Assembly: GCA_905235225.1 (NCBI GenBank) | Contig: CAJOKE010000002.1 | Location: forward strand, 1-64,000 | Source: Paludibacteraceae bacterium | GTDB taxonomy: Bacteria > Bacteroidota > Bacteroidia > Bacteroidales > Paludibacteraceae | Reading direction: 5' to 3' | DNA length: 64,000 nt | Part shown: piece by piece, positions 36,079 through 44,492 of the stretch | Layout: each line of letters opens with the position of its first letter | Position numbering within the stretch: the first letter of the stretch is position 1 | The notes under the pieces: generated by a model | The model's database searches: none | Told to the model about the DNA's origin: nothing | What the model saw: only the letters and a program-made list of their open reading frames with translations | Made by a program: the position numbers and the translations under genes

Positions 36079-38573
36079 ACACTATTGGCTGTTTCAACAG
36101 CAGTCATTACGGTTCCGCAAAAGCCGTGGACAAAGCAGTTTTGCCCGGTTAACCATAAATTGTCGCACGGTGTTGTAACAGCACCAATGGGCTGTGACAA
36201 GCCGAACATCGCGCCTTCCGGCGACAAATAATCATCTCTGTATGTTAATGATGATGATGTGAAATATGTTTCTATACTGCTACGCAGATTGGGATATATT
36301 GTGCATACTTTGTCTATCAACTTCTCGGCTTGCTGTGTCTTCCACTCCAGGTATTTTTCATCTCGCGCAATATACCATTTCTCCAACTCCGCATAATCCA
36401 ACGGCATAATAATCTCCATTGTATGCGCCCACTTGTCTTGCTGCTTCACCGGCATGGTTAGGAATAGTATATTATCCGGCATGATAAAATGGTTATTTTC
36501 TATATATTCAAACGATTGCGGCTTGAATTTTATATACACTTTGAATGAACCGGCTGTCTCTTTGGTTGTTGTTATGCGTTTTATCGTTGCAGGATGAAAA
36601 ACAGGCTCAGTGCAGTATTCCAATAACTTCTTGGGATGCAGCGAACTGATATATACTTCTGCTGTATAGTGTCTGTCGTCCTTTGTTTCCACGCCTTTCA
36701 CATGTTTGTGTGCAACCTCTATCCGGGTCACGTTTTGGGACAATAATACCCGCCCCCCATGCGCTGTAATATATGTACACAATTTATCTGTCAATTCACG
36801 TGTCCCGCCGACAAAACGATATGACCCTTTCTGCAACGAACTGATAATCACATTCCGCGACTCTTCCGAACCGCAACTTTCACCGCCGTACAATACGGAA
36901 AAATGGGATTCATCGGCCGGATTACCATGAATGACATCCTCTCCGCATGGTTCAACGGGGACATCTATATCTAATTCATTTAGTACCTGCCGCATTGCTC
37001 CGTCCGCTGCCATGCCGGAAACAACATGGATACCTGTCTGCCACCATTCGCCGGACTTTTCATAACTGTATAATCCGCCTCCCGCAACAGGTAGTTGCTC
37101 TAAAACTGTTACACGGAAATGTTCCTTTGCCAGCAACGCTGCGCTAAACAAACCGCCTACTCCGCCTCCTAAAACAAGCACGCTGCAGTCCGCACGAAGC
37201 AATGACTTGTAATACCGTTCAAAACCTTTTGCCCGCTTACGGTAGCCGACACCAAACGAAATGTCATCAGGCATGACAAGTGGCATGAATTCCATTGTTG
37301 CATGGCTTTTGCCTACACGGAACTCTGCTTTTGATAGCAGTTCGTACATGCCGCGAAACAAAACGGGGCTGATTGGTAATCCGAATTTCTCCGCCAAATA
37401 AAACGCTCCTCTGTGAAAACGACCAATATCGCCATTCATTGTCCGGCTGCCCTCCGGAAATATCAGTATCGAATAACCTTCATGTACCGCTTCTTCCAGT
37501 TTCGGTTCAATGGACTCTATTCCGTCTGCAACAGAATAAAACCCTGCGCGATTTGCCAATTTACCGAAGAACGGATTTTCATACACCCAACTTTTCGCAA
37601 GAACCACAGTCTTCGGATTAACCGACAATATGGCTAAAATGTCATACATCGAAGCATGATTGGCAATATATATAACCGGCTGGTCACTTTGCGGCGGTTG
37701 GTTGATTATGGAAAACGTATTGCCGCCTAAATGCCTCAGGACAAATCCGGAACCTCGGCTGATACGTTCATGTAAGTTCTCTTTTCCCAACCGGCACCAA
37801 ACCGAAGCGGCAAAGAACACCAACTCGCAATACAGGGATCTCCAATAGCGTGACGGTAGCCCGTAAACTATTGCCCCAACACACAGCAGACAATTAAGCA
37901 GACTGATCCGCGCAAAGTCATAGGCAGGCTTGAAATGAGACACCCGTTCTTCTTTCGGCGGATAATAAACGCGGACCGGCACAGTATATATAGGTACATT
38001 ATTCCATGCTGCAAAAACCAGCAACTCCAATTCGGACTCATAGCGGGAAGTAATAAACCTATACCCTGTTTTTCGTAACGGATACATCCGATAGCCGGAT
38101 TGCGTGTCGTCCAGTCGCAAGCCCGTCTGAACTGCAAACCAGAAATTTGAGAATCGGTTGGCAAAAGCGGCTTTGCTTTCCTGACCTTCCAATTTTCCTT
38201 CTTCCGTTCTATGGCGTGATCCGACAATAATACTGCCGGGGTGAAGTCGCTCTTTGTTTATCAGCACCGGTATATCTTCCGGGAAATGCTGACCGTCACC
38301 GTCTAACGTAATTATATATTCACATCCTAATTCAACAGCCTTGTCAAATCCGCGTTTAAGCGCATAACCTTTGCCGCGATTGCGCGGCCAGGAAATTATA
38401 ATACACGGCAAATGAGCCGCTTCCAACAGCTCCTGCGTCCCGTCCGTTGAACCGTCAACTGCCACAATGACGTGCTTCAGTTGTTGGCAGGTTCGGCGGA
38501 CTATATCCACTATCGTTCCCGCGTTATTGTAGGTCGGGATTAACGCACATATATTGTCCTGACATCTTGACAT
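36063..38573 (-). CDS. Three-domain fusion: GT2 glycosyltransferase, PlsC acyltransferase, FAD-dependent oxidoreductase
   Basis: An 836-aa protein. Residues 5-215 are a family 2 glycosyltransferase (ALIPTYNNAGTIVDIV, AVDGSTDGT, TLDGDGQHFPED). Residues about 225-260 are a probable membrane span. Residues about 298-455 are a PlsC-type acyltransferase (NHASMYD with His306 and Asp311; FPEGSRTMN). Residues 464-836 are a phytoene desaturase/carotenoid-isomerase-like oxidoreductase with the FAD loop VLGGGVGGLFSAAL (468-480). The frame is continuous and all three sets of catalytic motifs are kept. Aryl polyene clusters encode these functions as two or three proteins; here one chain may glycosylate, acylate and modify the polyene lipid. 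It overlaps both neighbours (50 nt and 16 nt). Confidence 0.9.
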   Translation of the reverse strand: MSRCQDNICALIPTYNNAGTIVDIVRRTCQQLKHVIVAVDGSTDGTQELLEAAHLPCIIISWPRNRGKGYALKRGFDKAVELGCEYIITLDGDGQHFPEDIPVLINKERLHPGSIIVGSRHRTEEGKLEGQESKAAFANRFSNFWFAVQTGLRLDDTQSGYRMYPLRKTGYRFITSRYESELELLVFAAWNNVPIYTVPVRVYYPPKEERVSHFKPAYDFARISLLNCLLCVGAIVYGLPSRYWRSLYCELVFFAASVWCRLGKENLHERISRGSGFVLRHLGGNTFSIINQPPQSDQPVIYIANHASMYDILAILSVNPKTVVLAKSWVYENPFFGKLANRAGFYSVADGIESIEPKLEEAVHEGYSILIFPEGSRTMNGDIGRFHRGAFYLAEKFGLPISPVLFRGMYELLSKAEFRVGKSHATMEFMPLVMPDDISFGVGYRKRAKGFERYYKSLLRADCSVLVLGGGVGGLFSAALLAKEHFRVTVLEQLPVAGGGLYSYEKSGEWWQTGIHVVSGMAADGAMRQVLNELDIDVPVEPCGEDVIHGNPADESHFSVLYGGESCGSEESRNVIISSLQKGSYRFVGGTRELTDKLCTYITAHGGRVLLSQNVTRIEVAHKHVKGVETKDDRHYTAEVYISSLHPKKLLEYCTEPVFHPATIKRITTTKETAGSFKVYIKFKPQSFEYIENNHFIMPDNILFLTMPVKQQDKWAHTMEIIMPLDYAELEKWYIARDEKYLEWKTQQAEKLIDKVCTIYPNLRSSIETYFTSSSLTYRDDYLSPEGAMFGLSQPIGAVTTPCDNLWLTGQNCFVHGFCGTVMTAVETANSVCERY

Positions 38574-38880
38574 AAACGGTCGTCGGATCGTAAATGGTTA
38601 CTTGATACTTTTCGTTTCCTAAATCTTTGAAATCGACATTCACTACTTTATCCGGAGTGTGTATGGCTACAAACTTTAAGTTTTTCACACCTTGCAACTG
38701 CATCGGTTTGCCCTTGGCATAACTCAATAGTTCTTGGGTAATCTGCAATAGGCATGCTCCGGGCGTAATCGGTCTTTCAGGGAAATGCCCTTTATACACG
38801 GCATGGTCGGCATTGGTCTTAATTGTAAAATGCAGTCCTTCCCCGGCAAGGATACTATAGAATCGGTCTTTCAGTATCAT
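38524..38880 (-). CDS. Hotdog-fold 3-hydroxyacyl-ACP dehydratase (FabZ/FabA-like), 118 aa
   Basis: A single hotdog domain with GHFPERPITPGACLLQI, where His32 is the catalytic histidine, matching FabZ and ApeP/ApeI-type dehydratases. It would remove water from 3-hydroxyacyl-ACP to form each trans double bond of a polyene chain. It is the second dehydratase-like protein in the operon (the other is at 43207-43611). The stop lies 50 nt inside the fusion gene and its start overlaps the LolA-like gene by 4 nt. Confidence 0.85.
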   Translation of the reverse strand: MILKDRFYSILAGEGLHFTIKTNADHAVYKGHFPERPITPGACLLQITQELLSYAKGKPMQLQGVKNLKFVAIHTPDKVVNVDFKDLGNEKYQVTIYDPTTVYVKMSGQYMCVNPDLQ

Positions 38881-39344
38881 TGGTAACGGCCTTTTATATT
38901 CATAAATCGGATCTGAGTTTGGTCGCCGTTCTTTTCATACAAAACAACTTCATTGGCATATTCCGCTTTCGAATCCATGCGAATGGTCATTTTAGAGAAT
39001 AATTGCTTTAATTCGCGCCTTTTCGGCAGCAACACCGTTAAATCACCTTCTTGCAACACATGGAAATCATCGTTCTCTTGCAAATAACTCCCGCTGACAC
39101 TTTTTAAGATAAGCGTCACAATCTGTCTTACTTGTGCTGATACATTTCCTTTATTGCCATCTACTTCCCACACAAGTTCTTGCGGACTGGTATATTCCCA
39201 CCGTAGATAATCCGGTTCGCGATAAGTCATATGACCTTTTGACACTTCCGGTTCGGCAAAAAACTGCGATGTCTTTACCTGCTCGAAGTCGGCTGACAGG
39301 AATGTCAATACGCCTAATAATATACTCAATAATCCGTTCATCAT
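38877..39344 (-). CDS. LolA-like outer-membrane lipoprotein carrier protein
   Basis: A 155-aa protein with a signal peptide (1-17) and a LolA-type beta-sheet: SADFEQVKTSQFFAEPEVSKGHMTYREPDYLRWEYTSP. Aryl polyene operons carry a LolA-like gene that probably ferries the lipidic product across the periplasm together with the MMPL exporter. The start chosen (39342-39344) overlaps the TGA of the EamA-type gene in the arrangement ATGA; a longer in-frame reading to 39401 is less likely. It overlaps the dehydratase gene by 4 nt. Confidence 0.85.
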   Translation of the reverse strand: MMNGLLSILLGVLTFLSADFEQVKTSQFFAEPEVSKGHMTYREPDYLRWEYTSPQELVWEVDGNKGNVSAQVRQIVTLILKSVSGSYLQENDDFHVLQEGDLTVLLPKRRELKQLFSKMTIRMDSKAEYANEVVLYEKNGDQTQIRFMNIKGRYQ

Positions 39345-39691
39345 TGTGCAATCATAAAGCAGCCGCCCATTATCAGCAACACCCCTATCCACTGGTTCCA
39401 ATGAATGGTTTCATGAAACACCACCATCGCTACTATCATGCCGAATACGTATGCCATGCTCACAAGTGGATATGCGTGGGAAAATGGAAAATGGCGTAAT
39501 ATATACATCCATAGTACACCCGAACACGCAAAACCTGTTCCGGCACCAAGAAGCCACCAGTTCGTGAGAAGCTTGCTGAAAAATGACCATTCCCACACAA
39601 ATGAAGGAATACGCATTAACGCAAACTTCAACAGCGTCTGTGACCCGCATAATAGCATGCTTTGCAATACTGCCAATAAAAATAGCCGCAT
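39341..39691 (-). CDS. EamA/SMR-type small membrane protein, 116 aa
   Basis: Four predicted membrane helices in 116 residues: LFLLAVLQSMLLCGSQTLLKF, then WWLLGAGTGFACSGVLWMYIL, AYPLVSMAYVFGMIVAMVVF and WIGVLLIMGGCFMIA. This is the half-size drug/metabolite transporter (EamA or SMR) layout. The HFPFSHAYPLVSMAY segment resembles ArnE/F-type flippases, which points to a lipid-linked substrate. It lies 24 nt after the ketosynthase fusion gene, the only real gap within the operon. Confidence 0.75.
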   Translation of the reverse strand: MRLFLLAVLQSMLLCGSQTLLKFALMRIPSFVWEWSFFSKLLTNWWLLGAGTGFACSGVLWMYILRHFPFSHAYPLVSMAYVFGMIVAMVVFHETIHWNQWIGVLLIMGGCFMIAQ

Positions 39692-39715
39692 ATACTCTTT
39701 TTCTTTAATTTTCGA

Positions 39716-41449
39716 TTACCTTGCTTTCAGCACAACTGCCTTCGCGACATTGTTCACTGTTTTTCCTACTTTGTTTAGGATATTGTTCCACCGTTCATCC
39801 GCTTCATCAAAACCGATAACAAGCACATTCTTCGCCAATCCTGTTTTCAATAAGTACTCGGCATCACGGCACGCATGGGCAAAACTTTCCGGACCATGCG
39901 AGAATGTGGAATTATATCCGTGACATTTAAGTTGCATCGCCAGAACGGCTGAAACGGTATTGTGCGTTGACTGCATAAATGAAGTCGGTTTAAGCCCTTC
40001 CTCACCGTCACGGCACAACGGGTCAAGGAACTGCATCGTATGGATCATACATCCCCACTCCGTTCCTGTTATAATCGCATCTGGCACACTCACTTTCGCC
40101 TGCTCCAAGGTCTGTCGGGCTGCTACTATCACACGGCGTGTTTGTTCGGTCATACGCCGCGCTTCCATGGTGGTCAGATACTGCCGGTAATCAACCGGGG
40201 ATTCTATGACTGTTTCATAACGGCTCAACGATATATCCTTTATTACACCGTAATGCCGTTGATTCGGTTGGGGCTGTTCGGATAAGATGATACAACTGTC
40301 ATTTCCGCCAAACGCAAATGAATTGCACATAATATGCTGCAATTTCTTTTGCTCGTTATGCGCTACAGGTATGATTCCGTTCGACATGGGCGTATGCCAG
40401 TTGACATTGGCGGGTACAAAACCATATTGCATGCACAGCAGACATATCACCGTCTCAACAGAACCGGAAGCACTCGTTGTATGTCCGGTCATCGACTTCG
40501 TTGAACTCACCGCCGGCATATGTTCGCCGAACACCCGCTTGAGTGCATTCGATTCGCTTTGGTCATTATTGGGGGTTGCTGTCCCATGGGCATTGACATA
40601 GTCTATTGCCTCAGGGCCGAGTCCTGCCATACGCAATGCGCCCGTCATCGCTAAATAGGCACCTTCTCCGTTTTCGGACGAAGCGGTTTGATGATATGCG
40701 TCACACGTATTGGCATATCCCGACACATACGCTAATATCTTCGCACCTCGTTGCAACGCATGTTCTTCTGTCTCTAATACGACATATGCCGCACCTTCGC
40801 CTAAATTCAATCCCGCACGGGTATTATCAAACGGACGGCATTTTTCATGATCCAATATCATCAGGCTGTTAAAACCATTCAGATGGAATCTGCTCAAACA
40901 CTCCGTTCCACCGGCTATGACACATGCCGCATCATCTGCCAGCAACATGTTTGCTCCCGAAATAATCGCATTTAACGCTGAACTGCATGCGGTCGAGGTC
41001 GTTGTGCAATAGCCTACTTTGCCAAGCGCATCCGCTATCGTTTTTGTTGTCGAACCCGCATCATGCAATGCGATTGTTTCCAGATTCGCACCATGTTGCC
41101 AGTTCAAATAATCGCGTTCGGTTGTTTCCATACCGCCGACGGTCGTACCGGATATAAGTGCCGACTGTTCTAATAAGGTTTTGCTCACACCGGCTTCTTC
41201 TATCGCTTCACGCGCAGCCAATATGCCCAACAAAGCGGAACGCGATGCGGGACCGTCATATATGAATCGTTTCCGTATTTCCGCGTCTGTCAGTTTCACT
41301 TCACCGACAGGTAATTCCTTATGCGCGCTTTCCAGTATTTGCATACTGCCTATGCCTGATTGCTCGCGCAAAAGGCTTTCAAGGGTTTCCTGTTTTCCGA
41401 CTCCTATCGCGGAAACAATCCCTGCACCGGTGATGACTATTCTTTTCAC
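39716..41449 (-). CDS. Ketosynthase fused to a ketosynthase-like C-terminal domain, 577 aa
   Basis: Residues 1-390 are a full FabF-type 3-oxoacyl-ACP synthase with Cys155 (STACSSA), His288 (NAHGTAT) and His323 (TGHTTSASG). Residues 401-577 are a partial second ketosynthase-like domain of the kind annotated as chain-length factor or Ketoacyl-synt_2 (QSTHNTVSAVLAMQLKCHGYN), lacking a nucleophile. Aryl polyene synthesis needs a ketosynthase paired with a chain-length-factor-like partner; here part of that partner is covalently attached. It overlaps the ACP gene by 4 nt. Confidence 0.9.
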   Translation of the reverse strand: MKRIVITGAGIVSAIGVGKQETLESLLREQSGIGSMQILESAHKELPVGEVKLTDAEIRKRFIYDGPASRSALLGILAAREAIEEAGVSKTLLEQSALISGTTVGGMETTERDYLNWQHGANLETIALHDAGSTTKTIADALGKVGYCTTTSTACSSALNAIISGANMLLADDAACVIAGGTECLSRFHLNGFNSLMILDHEKCRPFDNTRAGLNLGEGAAYVVLETEEHALQRGAKILAYVSGYANTCDAYHQTASSENGEGAYLAMTGALRMAGLGPEAIDYVNAHGTATPNNDQSESNALKRVFGEHMPAVSSTKSMTGHTTSASGSVETVICLLCMQYGFVPANVNWHTPMSNGIIPVAHNEQKKLQHIMCNSFAFGGNDSCIILSEQPQPNQRHYGVIKDISLSRYETVIESPVDYRQYLTTMEARRMTEQTRRVIVAARQTLEQAKVSVPDAIITGTEWGCMIHTMQFLDPLCRDGEEGLKPTSFMQSTHNTVSAVLAMQLKCHGYNSTFSHGPESFAHACRDAEYLLKTGLAKNVLVIGFDEADERWNNILNKVGKTVNNVAKAVVLKAR

Positions 41450-41703
41450 TTGGTACGGTGAGCGGCTATATAATCCGCCATCGAGTTTATGGATTGGAAT
41501 ATGGCTTTTCCTTCTTTCGGATTCGACAACTTGATACCATATTGTTTGTCAAGTAATACAATCAGCTCAAGGGCGTCTATGGAATCAAGCCCCAAACCTT
41601 CTCCGAATAGCGGTTGGTCATCCATAATGTCTGCCGGTTCCATGTCCTCAAGATTTAACGCATCTATAATTTGCGCTTTCAGTTCTGCTTTTAACGTTTC
41701 CAT
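41446..41703 (-). CDS. Acyl carrier protein of the polyene-like cluster, 85 aa
   Basis: Acidic helical ACP with the phosphopantetheine site GLGLDSIDALEL (Ser41). It would carry the growing chain between the operon's ketosynthases and dehydratases. Well-studied aryl polyene clusters have two ACPs; only one is present here. It overlaps its neighbours by 13 and 4 nt. Confidence 0.95.
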   Translation of the reverse strand: METLKAELKAQIIDALNLEDMEPADIMDDQPLFGEGLGLDSIDALELIVLLDKQYGIKLSNPKEGKAIFQSINSMADYIAAHRTK

Positions 41704-42185
41704 ATATGTAAGTTTGCATAATATCGTTCTTCATCTTCCGCTTCTATCCATCCGCCTAACACCGAAGTTGTCTTGTCGCTCAATGTGCATTCTATCAATG
41801 GCAACAGCTCTTTCTCGTCTTGCAGGGCGTAATACATTGTCTCACCCGCATATTTGTTTCGGATAGCGATTTCGCCGGTTACCACGTTGGGCAATGTATA
41901 GACGAACAAGGATGGCGACGGAAAGAAGTTTTCGGGTTGGATTGTGGCTTCATAGGCTCGGTCATTCACTATACATCCCGACTTTCCTGCCAGCACGATT
42001 GCCCGGTCTCCACGCGCGACGAACCGTTCTCCGCCTTCTTGTTGCAGAAGCAGCTCGGATGCGATGAAACCGACACGGCTGAGCAAGTCCATTTTATAGA
42101 ACTTCGGATAATCGCCTACGTGCTTGCGGTATAAATCGGCAAGCGGCTCTCCATTGGTCAATATGACATGTGCTATTGATTGCAT
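41691..42185 (-). CDS. Ketosynthase-like protein without active-site cysteine, 164 aa
   Basis: The segment NFFPSPSLFVYTLPNVVTGEIAIRNKYAGETMYYAL is typical of a partial ketosynthase fold seen in Bacteroidetes aryl polyene clusters, where it is annotated as a short 3-oxoacyl-ACP synthase. There is no TACSS-type nucleophile and no GTGT histidine, so the protein is probably a structural or chain-length partner rather than a condensing enzyme. It overlaps the 345-aa ketosynthase by 13 nt and the ACP gene by 13 nt. Confidence 0.7.
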   Translation of the reverse strand: MQSIAHVILTNGEPLADLYRKHVGDYPKFYKMDLLSRVGFIASELLLQQEGGERFVARGDRAIVLAGKSGCIVNDRAYEATIQPENFFPSPSLFVYTLPNVVTGEIAIRNKYAGETMYYALQDEKELLPLIECTLSDKTTSVLGGWIEAEDEERYYANLHIWKR

Positions 42186-43210
42186 CTCTTGTATCTCACG
42201 GCGGCATTCGTTCCCCCGAAACCGCTTAATAGTTTGACAAACTGCATGGATTCTCGCGGTTCTGTTTTGCGTACATCCGCACTGACGGACACGGGATAAG
42301 TCGTACCTTGCCGTTCAAAACCTTTCGTCGGCAATATAAGTCCCTGTTCCAGCGCATACAGACATAGCATAGTTTCTAACAACCCGGCCGCACCGAGGGT
42401 ATGTCCGAAATATCCTTTCAAACTGTTGGCAGCTGTTCCGCTTAATCCGGCACGATGAAGGGCTATGGACTCCATCTCGTCATTGTACAGCGTTCCTGTC
42501 CCATGCAGACCGATCATGCTTATTTCTTCCACGCTCACATTCGTCAATACATCACTCAGGCAGCGATAACTACCCTCGCCCGTGCGGCTCGGACCGGTTA
42601 TATGGTTGGCGTCATTATGAATACTGCCCGCTTGGTATTGCCAGTACATGCTTGGTTCGGGATGACGTTCCTTACACCATGTTTCGTCTGCCACAACCAT
42701 CGTCGCGACTGCCTCGCCTAAATTGATGCCGTCACGTTCGGCGTCAAACGGCTTGCAAGGATTGGCGGATAACGCTTTCAACACATCGAAACCGCTGCGG
42801 ATAAACTCTGTTATTATATCACAGCCTGTCACAATCGCTGCTTTGTACTTTCCGCTCTCTATCAGCCGTGCGGCTACTATCTGCGCACACACTCCGGATG
42901 TACAGGCATTGCTCACCACTATCGGCGGATTCGGATTGCCGGTACGCCTGCATAGCTCGGTTGCGGGAGTCCATAAATCCAATTGATCCCCTTTGGTCGA
43001 AGACAATATGACTACCGTCTCCTTGTCCGTTGGCGACAACCTGTCTCCGCATGCACACATGACGGATTGGACGCAGCGGGTCACAAAATCATCATCGGTT
43101 GCCATCCTCCTTACGGGTTCGCCACCGCCTTCCCCCGCAAGAATCGCTTTCAGGTTGGTCTCAAAACCCTTACCCAACGAAGTTTGAATATGTCCGCCAA
43201 CCCAAATCAT
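42173..43210 (-). CDS. 3-oxoacyl-ACP synthase (ketosynthase), 345 aa
   Basis: A thiolase-fold condensing enzyme with Cys103 in SNACTSGVCAQ, a histidine in GLHGTGTLYNDEMES and another in KGYFGHTLGAAGLLET, so the Cys-His-His triad is complete. It is shorter than FabF (about 410 aa) with a reduced N-terminal part, as in the second ketosynthase of aryl polyene clusters. It probably extends or starts the polyene chain on the ACP. It overlaps the hotdog gene by 4 nt. Confidence 0.9.
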   Translation of the reverse strand: MIWVGGHIQTSLGKGFETNLKAILAGEGGGEPVRRMATDDDFVTRCVQSVMCACGDRLSPTDKETVVILSSTKGDQLDLWTPATELCRRTGNPNPPIVVSNACTSGVCAQIVAARLIESGKYKAAIVTGCDIITEFIRSGFDVLKALSANPCKPFDAERDGINLGEAVATMVVADETWCKERHPEPSMYWQYQAGSIHNDANHITGPSRTGEGSYRCLSDVLTNVSVEEISMIGLHGTGTLYNDEMESIALHRAGLSGTAANSLKGYFGHTLGAAGLLETMLCLYALEQGLILPTKGFERQGTTYPVSVSADVRKTEPRESMQFVKLLSGFGGTNAAVRYKRCNQ

Positions 43211-43611
43211 ACCAACGCTATCTTCAAATCCGTCTCTGCAACCGCTTCGTTGTTCTCTGAATACACGGCTGCCCGGACCAATGTTATGTCAAAAACCTTT
43301 TCCACGACCTCTATTTTTGTTCGGATAGTCTCTCCCGCTTTCGGCAAACGGTGTATATTCATCTCTTTGACCGCACCGATATAGCCTATGCGGATTGGTT
43401 CGCCTTTCTCTTGGGACAACTTGCCGATCCATGCGGCTGCCGTCTGCGCCACATTCTCCAACAATCCCGCTGCCTGAAGTTGCCCCTCATCCACCAATAT
43501 CCCGTCTGCGGGTACAACCCACATCGTCAAGGCACTGTTTTCGTTGCTCTCGACCAGACAATCCACCATCACAAAAGGCGGGCGTTGGGGTATATATTCG
43601 GTTATAGCCAT
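43207..43611 (-). CDS. Hotdog-fold dehydratase-like protein (ApeI/ApeP type), 134 aa
   Basis: The start YIPQRPPFVMVDCLVE is the hallmark of FabZ/ApeP-like hotdog proteins (QRPPF with MVD). The later LLENVAQTAAAWIG is the central hotdog helix with a Glu in the expected place. The catalytic His of FabZ is not obvious, so the reaction could be dehydration or isomerisation. Overlaps: 10 nt with the acyltransferase gene, 4 nt with the ketosynthase gene. Confidence 0.8.
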   Translation of the reverse strand: MAITEYIPQRPPFVMVDCLVESNENSALTMWVVPADGILVDEGQLQAAGLLENVAQTAAAWIGKLSQEKGEPIRIGYIGAVKEMNIHRLPKAGETIRTKIEVVEKVFDITLVRAAVYSENNEAVAETDLKIALV

Positions 43612-44492
43612 TTTTCCTCTGACCAGAAATCGTAATAGTTGTACAGCTGCGTCGGATACCGTCGGATCATTTCGCTTAGCATTGTCCCGTATTGATTGGC
43701 AAGGGCGTTGATTCGTTCCCGCACTTTGCCTTCCATGGGTATCGGCAGTGCTTTGACATAAATATGGTACATCCTGCTGTTATCTTTGACCACAAATACA
43801 ACCAGCACTTTGTCTTCCCTCGTCACTGCCAAGGCAAATGGTCCCATGGGTAGTTTCGCTTCTTTGCCCAAAACTGGCACACTCACCGTCTTGCCGTCGC
43901 CTACACGCCTGTCTGCAGGCATGGCAACAATCTCGCCGTTCGACAGCGCATTGCCGATCGCATAGACATGTGACATGTCTTTCTGCAAAGGGATTAGCGC
44001 GATATTATGGCTCGCAAGGATTCGCTCCCTGTTTTCCATCACCACTTCCGTATCGCCTGCATACAGCACCACATGCATCTTTTTCTTCGGGGTCGTCAGT
44101 TCGTATCCCGCCATCTCAAAGTTGCCCAAATGGGAACTTAATACGATAAAACCGTCCTCCTTGTCCGCTATATCATAGAACAACTCCTTGTGCTCTATCA
44201 CATACTCGAATCTCTTTCCCGCATGTGCTGCAAAGCGGTCTATCACCACCTCACCGAAGTTGTAGAAATTCCTGCATACACTTCGCATACTCTTCATGCG
44301 GCTGTATCCCAGACGTTCTCGGAACAATCGGTACTGCACCCTCACAGTCGAAGGGCGGAACAGCATGTAAAACGGCAACCATAGTACCATCACCGCATAC
44401 ATCAGCCGTATATCCGTCCGGCGGAGCAGCCATATCAATGCACGTTGCATCCGCGGAGTGCCATCCGTCTTACCTGTCCATTTGGCTGCCAT
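43602..44492 (-). CDS. LpxL/HtrB-type lysophospholipid acyltransferase
   Basis: A 296-aa protein with an N-terminal membrane anchor (about 28-46) and the acyltransferase box SSHLGNFEMAGY (His121, Glu126; the HX4E form). MPADRRVGDGKTVSVPVLGK and PMGPFALA are the later LpxL-family blocks. In aryl polyene clusters such an enzyme probably transfers the polyene acyl chain to a lipid acceptor. It overlaps wecB by 23 nt. Confidence 0.88.
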   Translation of the reverse strand: MAAKWTGKTDGTPRMQRALIWLLRRTDIRLMYAVMVLWLPFYMLFRPSTVRVQYRLFRERLGYSRMKSMRSVCRNFYNFGEVVIDRFAAHAGKRFEYVIEHKELFYDIADKEDGFIVLSSHLGNFEMAGYELTTPKKKMHVVLYAGDTEVVMENRERILASHNIALIPLQKDMSHVYAIGNALSNGEIVAMPADRRVGDGKTVSVPVLGKEAKLPMGPFALAVTREDKVLVVFVVKDNSRMYHIYVKALPIPMEGKVRERINALANQYGTMLSEMIRRYPTQLYNYYDFWSEEKWL

